From an uncultured bacterium (GTDB lineage: Bacteria > Bacteroidota > Bacteroidia > Bacteroidales > JACABE01), in NCBI GenBank assembly GCA_903911455.1, contig CAIWDQ010000002.1, positions 1 through 7,697 on the forward strand: 7,697 bases of DNA, written 5' to 3'. This document shows positions 5,489-7,697 of this stretch, one piece after another. Below the pieces are notes generated by a model. The model had not been told where the DNA came from. It did not search any database and saw only the letters and a program-made list of their open reading frames with translations. How positions within the stretch are numbered: the first letter of the stretch is position 1; each line of letters begins with the position of its first letter. The position numbers and the translations under genes were made by a program.

Positions 5489-6205
5489 TTATTTATAAAG
5501 AAGAAAAACAGTAGCCCGCTTATTAATTTCGGGAATGCTCTTCTTCCATTGTGCAATGGTTTTGGTTTTAATATATTCGGTTTCCAGCGAAACATCTGTA
5601 GCAATGCACAACATAGTTTCGTTGCGGCAAGCGCTGATAATGCTCTCAATCATCTGAATATTGCGATAAGGAGTCTCAATAAATAGCTGCGTTTCGTTGC
5701 GTTGATAAATATTCTTTTCAATCTCTTTAAGTTTATCTACACGAAGCTTTTTATCAACAGGCAAATACCCTAAGAAACTAAACTGCTGTCCATTGAAACC
5801 CGAAGCCATCAGAGCCATAAAAATAGAGGAGGGCCCAACCAAAGGGATTACATTAATATTATTGCTTTGCGCGATTTTAACTATGGCAGCACCCGGATCG
5901 GCAATGCATGGAACGCCCGCTTCGGACAGCAAACCAACATGTTTGCCCTCTTTAATGGCATCAAGATAGGATGTAATCTCGTTGTCTTTTGAATGCTCGT
6001 TCAACACATGAAACGTAAGATCATCAATAGCTTTAACAAGGCCTGCCTTCTTGAGGAAACGTCGTGCAGTACGTATTTCTTCTACAATGTAAACATCAAT
6101 TTTATTAATAATAGTTTGATTATATGATGGAATAACCTTCTCAACCGGCCCCTCTCCTATCGTAGCAGGTATCAAATACAAATTTCCCTTTAGTTTTGAA
6201 TTCAT
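5489..6205 (-). CDS. RsmI-like SAM-dependent methyltransferase (tetrapyrrole methylase family)
   Basis: The 238-residue protein has the tetrapyrrole (corrin/porphyrin) methylase fold used by RsmI, which 2'-O-methylates C1402 of 16S rRNA with S-adenosylmethionine. Recognisable pieces in order are LYLIPATIGE (9-18), VEEIRTARRFLK (41-52, matching AEDTRTSGKLLK of RsmI), SEAGVPCIADPGA (94-106, the SDAGTPxISDPG SAM loop), VGPSS (123-127, usually PGPSA) and FIETPYRN (175-182, usually FYEAPHR). These consistent departures from RsmI suggest the second, shorter RsmI paralogue that Bacteroidota often carry, so I give no symbol; its substrate is not established as far as I know. It is about 50 residues shorter than E. 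coli RsmI, lacking that protein's C-terminal extension. It lies 18 bp after the PLP enzyme gene and is probably the last gene of that operon. The ATG at 6203-6205 places the first beta-strand normally. Confidence 0.9.
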   Translation of the reverse strand: MNSKLKGNLYLIPATIGEGPVEKVIPSYNQTIINKIDVYIVEEIRTARRFLKKAGLVKAIDDLTFHVLNEHSKDNEITSYLDAIKEGKHVGLLSEAGVPCIADPGAAIVKIAQSNNINVIPLVGPSSIFMALMASGFNGQQFSFLGYLPVDKKLRVDKLKEIEKNIYQRNETQLFIETPYRNIQMIESIISACRNETMLCIATDVSLETEYIKTKTIAQWKKSIPEINKRATVFLLYK

Positions 6206-6223
6206 AGTATGATTATATGTTTT

Positions 6224-7180
6224 TTATTTAGAAATAATCCATGGCAAGTCGTCTAAATCAACATTACCACCCGAAATAATAATGCCAATCTTTTGGTTAT
6301 GGTGCTCAAATTTGTTTTCCATAATAGCAGCAACAGTCACTGCCGAAGATGTTTCAATAATAATTTTCATCCGCTCCCACACCAAACGCATGGCTTTAAC
6401 AATAGAATCTTCGCTAACAGTTACAATCTGATGAACATGATCTCTAATAATAGGATAAGTAAGTGTGCCTAACGAAGTTCGCAAGCCATCAGCAATAGTA
6501 TTGGGATTAATAGATGGAATAAACTTATGTTGATAAAAAGATTGAAAAGCATCATCAGCTTGCTCAGGTTCGGCAGCTATAACTTTGGTATTAGGTGAGA
6601 AATAATGAGTAGATAAAGCTGTGCCACTCAACAAACCACCCCCACCAACGGGAGCCATAATAATATCAAGATCTTTAACATCCTCAATCAACTCTTTAGC
6701 AGCCGTAGCCTGGCCACTTATTATATTATAATTATTGTATGGATGTATTTCAATGGCATTCGTATCGTTAATCACCTTCTGTAAAGTAGTTTCTCTGGCT
6801 TCCAAAGTAGGAATACAAAAAGTAATAATGCCACCATACGACTTCACAGCTTCCACTTTAACTTTAGAAGAATCCTCAGGCATAACCATATAAGCTTTAA
6901 CTCCTCTCAAAGAAGCAGCTCTGGCCAAAGCAGCCGCATGATTGCCCGAAGAATGTGTAGCAACACCTCTTTGTAATTCGCTATCAGCTAAAGAAAAAAC
7001 GGTATTGCAAGCACCCCGCGACTTAAATGCTCCCGCTTTCTGCATGTTCTCACACTTAAAATAAATATCTGCATCAAGCAATTCATTTATCAGGTGCGAA
7101 GTCAGAATTGGTGTGCGATTAATGTAAGGTTTAATACGCTCAGCAGCTTCAATAATATTAATAGCTAAAGGATAGTGCAT
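6224..7180 (-). CDS. PLP-dependent serine racemase / threonine (serine) dehydratase-like enzyme
   Basis: This is a 318-residue fold-type II PLP enzyme without a C-terminal ACT domain, as in serine racemase and catabolic threonine dehydratases. K53 in AFKSRGA is the expected Schiff-base lysine. S78 in HSSGNHAAA matches the re-face serine of serine racemase (S84 in human). GGGG at 179-182 binds the cofactor phosphate, and S303 in IISGGNVD binds the pyridine nitrogen. E204, A208 and D210 in AAEPEQADDA match the divalent-metal site of eukaryotic serine racemase (E210, A214, D216). The C-terminal half, including TIADGL, YPIIRD and LVWERMK, also resembles human serine racemase closely. It may racemise L-serine, deaminate L-serine or L-threonine to 2-oxo acids, or both; sequence does not settle the balance. 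Hydroxyaspartate dehydratase is another possibility. Its ATG directly follows the TAA of the phosphatase gene, so translational coupling is likely. Confidence 0.92.
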   Translation of the reverse strand: MHYPLAINIIEAAERIKPYINRTPILTSHLINELLDADIYFKCENMQKAGAFKSRGACNTVFSLADSELQRGVATHSSGNHAAALARAASLRGVKAYMVMPEDSSKVKVEAVKSYGGIITFCIPTLEARETTLQKVINDTNAIEIHPYNNYNIISGQATAAKELIEDVKDLDIIMAPVGGGGLLSGTALSTHYFSPNTKVIAAEPEQADDAFQSFYQHKFIPSINPNTIADGLRTSLGTLTYPIIRDHVHQIVTVSEDSIVKAMRLVWERMKIIIETSSAVTVAAIMENKFEHHNQKIGIIISGGNVDLDDLPWIISK

Positions 7181-7642
7181 TTAATACTTACTTAATGATT
7201 CAACAATTTTATCACAAGCCAGATCCAACATCTTATAAACATTCTCAAAGCCATCATCACCACCATAATAAGGATCGGGCACATTTACATTCTTACCTTT
7301 ATAAACAGTATTCATTATATAATCAACTTTTTGATCATCTTCCTTATTTCTGGCAAAATCAATAGCATTCCTATAATTATTATCATCCATAACGTAGATT
7401 TTATCAAACGCATCAAAATCACGAGTACTAAATAATCTGGCTCTGTATTTAGAAATATCTAAACCATGATTCTTCATAGTTTTCACAGCTCTTCTATCAG
7501 GAGCATCGTCCAGATGATAAGGTTCAAAGCCTGCAGAATCAACACTACAATCTATGTTTTTAGCTTTAATCTTACTAATTAAAAGTCCTTCAGCCATAGG
7601 CGAACGACATATATTGCCATGACAAAGTATAAGTATATCCAT
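7181..7642 (-). CDS. Low-molecular-weight protein tyrosine phosphatase
   Basis: The 153-residue protein is full length for the LMW-PTP family. The P-loop CHGNICRS (7-14) carries the nucleophile C7, the neighbouring C12 and the phosphate-binding R13. The general-acid loop DPYYGG begins at D123. DSAGFEPYHLDDAPDRRAV (35-53) is the conserved region after the first strand-helix unit. It is cytosolic and hydrolyses phosphotyrosine, or possibly other low-molecular-weight phospho-substrates such as phosphoarginine. No tyrosine kinase or polysaccharide gene is adjacent, which argues against a Wzb-type capsule role here. It is the first gene of a tight three-gene operon; its stop codon touches the ATG of the PLP enzyme. 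I recall that in several Bacteroidota an LMW-PTP gene is followed by an RsmI-like gene and lies near dnaA, so dnaA may lie just beyond the window. Confidence 0.95.
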   Translation of the reverse strand: MDILILCHGNICRSPMAEGLLISKIKAKNIDCSVDSAGFEPYHLDDAPDRRAVKTMKNHGLDISKYRARLFSTRDFDAFDKIYVMDDNNYRNAIDFARNKEDDQKVDYIMNTVYKGKNVNVPDPYYGGDDGFENVYKMLDLACDKIVESLSKY

Positions 7643-7686
7643 TATTCTGTTACTATTATTATTTAAAACTATATAAATATATTGTG

Positions 7687-7694
7687 CAAAGATA
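7687..7694 (-). promoter_or_regulatory. Bacteroidota -7 promoter box for the phosphatase operon
   Basis: On the minus strand this reads TATCTTTG, an exact TAnnTTTG match, followed by CA. Transcription would start near 7680, giving a leader of roughly 38 nt before the ATG at 7642. The -33 box would fall at about 7714-7719, outside the window, so only half of the promoter can be checked. Confidence 0.65.
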
Positions 7695-7697
7695 CTA

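Noticed and set aside
5398..5649. Minus-strand open frame of 83 codons overlapping the 3' end of the methyltransferase gene
   Set aside because: It is an alternate frame of a clearly conserved gene, ending in low-complexity Phe/Ile-rich sequence from T-rich spacer.
5393..5686. Plus-strand open frame of 97 codons
   Set aside because: Most of it lies antisense to the methyltransferase gene. The rest is Lys/Ile/Leu-rich translation of AT-rich spacer with no family resemblance.

Overview
The window looks like chromosomal DNA from a low-G+C member of the Bacteroidota (Bacteroidetes). The evidence is the AT-rich composition, the absence of clear Shine-Dalgarno sequences before the genes, and two exact matches to the Bacteroidota -7 promoter box TAnnTTTG (near 1206-1213 and 7687-7694, both minus strand). 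The protein families also fit: a membrane-anchored three-HhH protein, and an LMW-PTP next to an RsmI-like methyltransferase. The genus cannot be fixed from the sequence alone.

Layout. Bases 1-54 carry the last codons of a plus-strand YggS-family gene. It converges on the minus-strand genes across a strong bidirectional terminator (73-112). Every other gene is on the minus strand, so transcription reads from high to low coordinates. From right to left they are: a three-gene operon (LMW protein tyrosine phosphatase; serine racemase/threonine dehydratase-like PLP enzyme; RsmI-like tetrapyrrole-methylase-family methyltransferase) with a promoter box at the right edge; an 829-bp gene-free stretch dominated by a 42-bp tandem repeat array; an APC-family amino acid permease; a small exported-protein gene broken by two opposite 1-base frameshifts; a membrane-anchored HhH protein with a TTG start; and an exported protein of unknown function with its own promoter.

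Most of what stands out lies between genes. Three spacers hold tandem repeats of different sizes: about 7.5 copies of an 8-mer (2368-2427), four perfect copies of a 7-mer (3151-3178), and nearly ten copies of a 42-mer (4963-5371). The 42-bp array is bounded by a perfect 13-bp inverted repeat and is free of stop codons in one minus-strand frame, though that frame has no start codon. A GC-rich REP-like palindrome (4859-4879) lies beside it.

How the genes work together. The right-hand operon is tightly packed (stop and start abut at 7180/7181; 18 bp between the next pair), which suggests co-expression, but its members have no obvious common pathway. The permease, the broken gene, the HhH gene and the unknown exported protein look like a loose series of housekeeping and accessory genes. 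I see no defence system, prophage, transposase or CRISPR. The repeat array is the one element that ordinary gene content does not explain.
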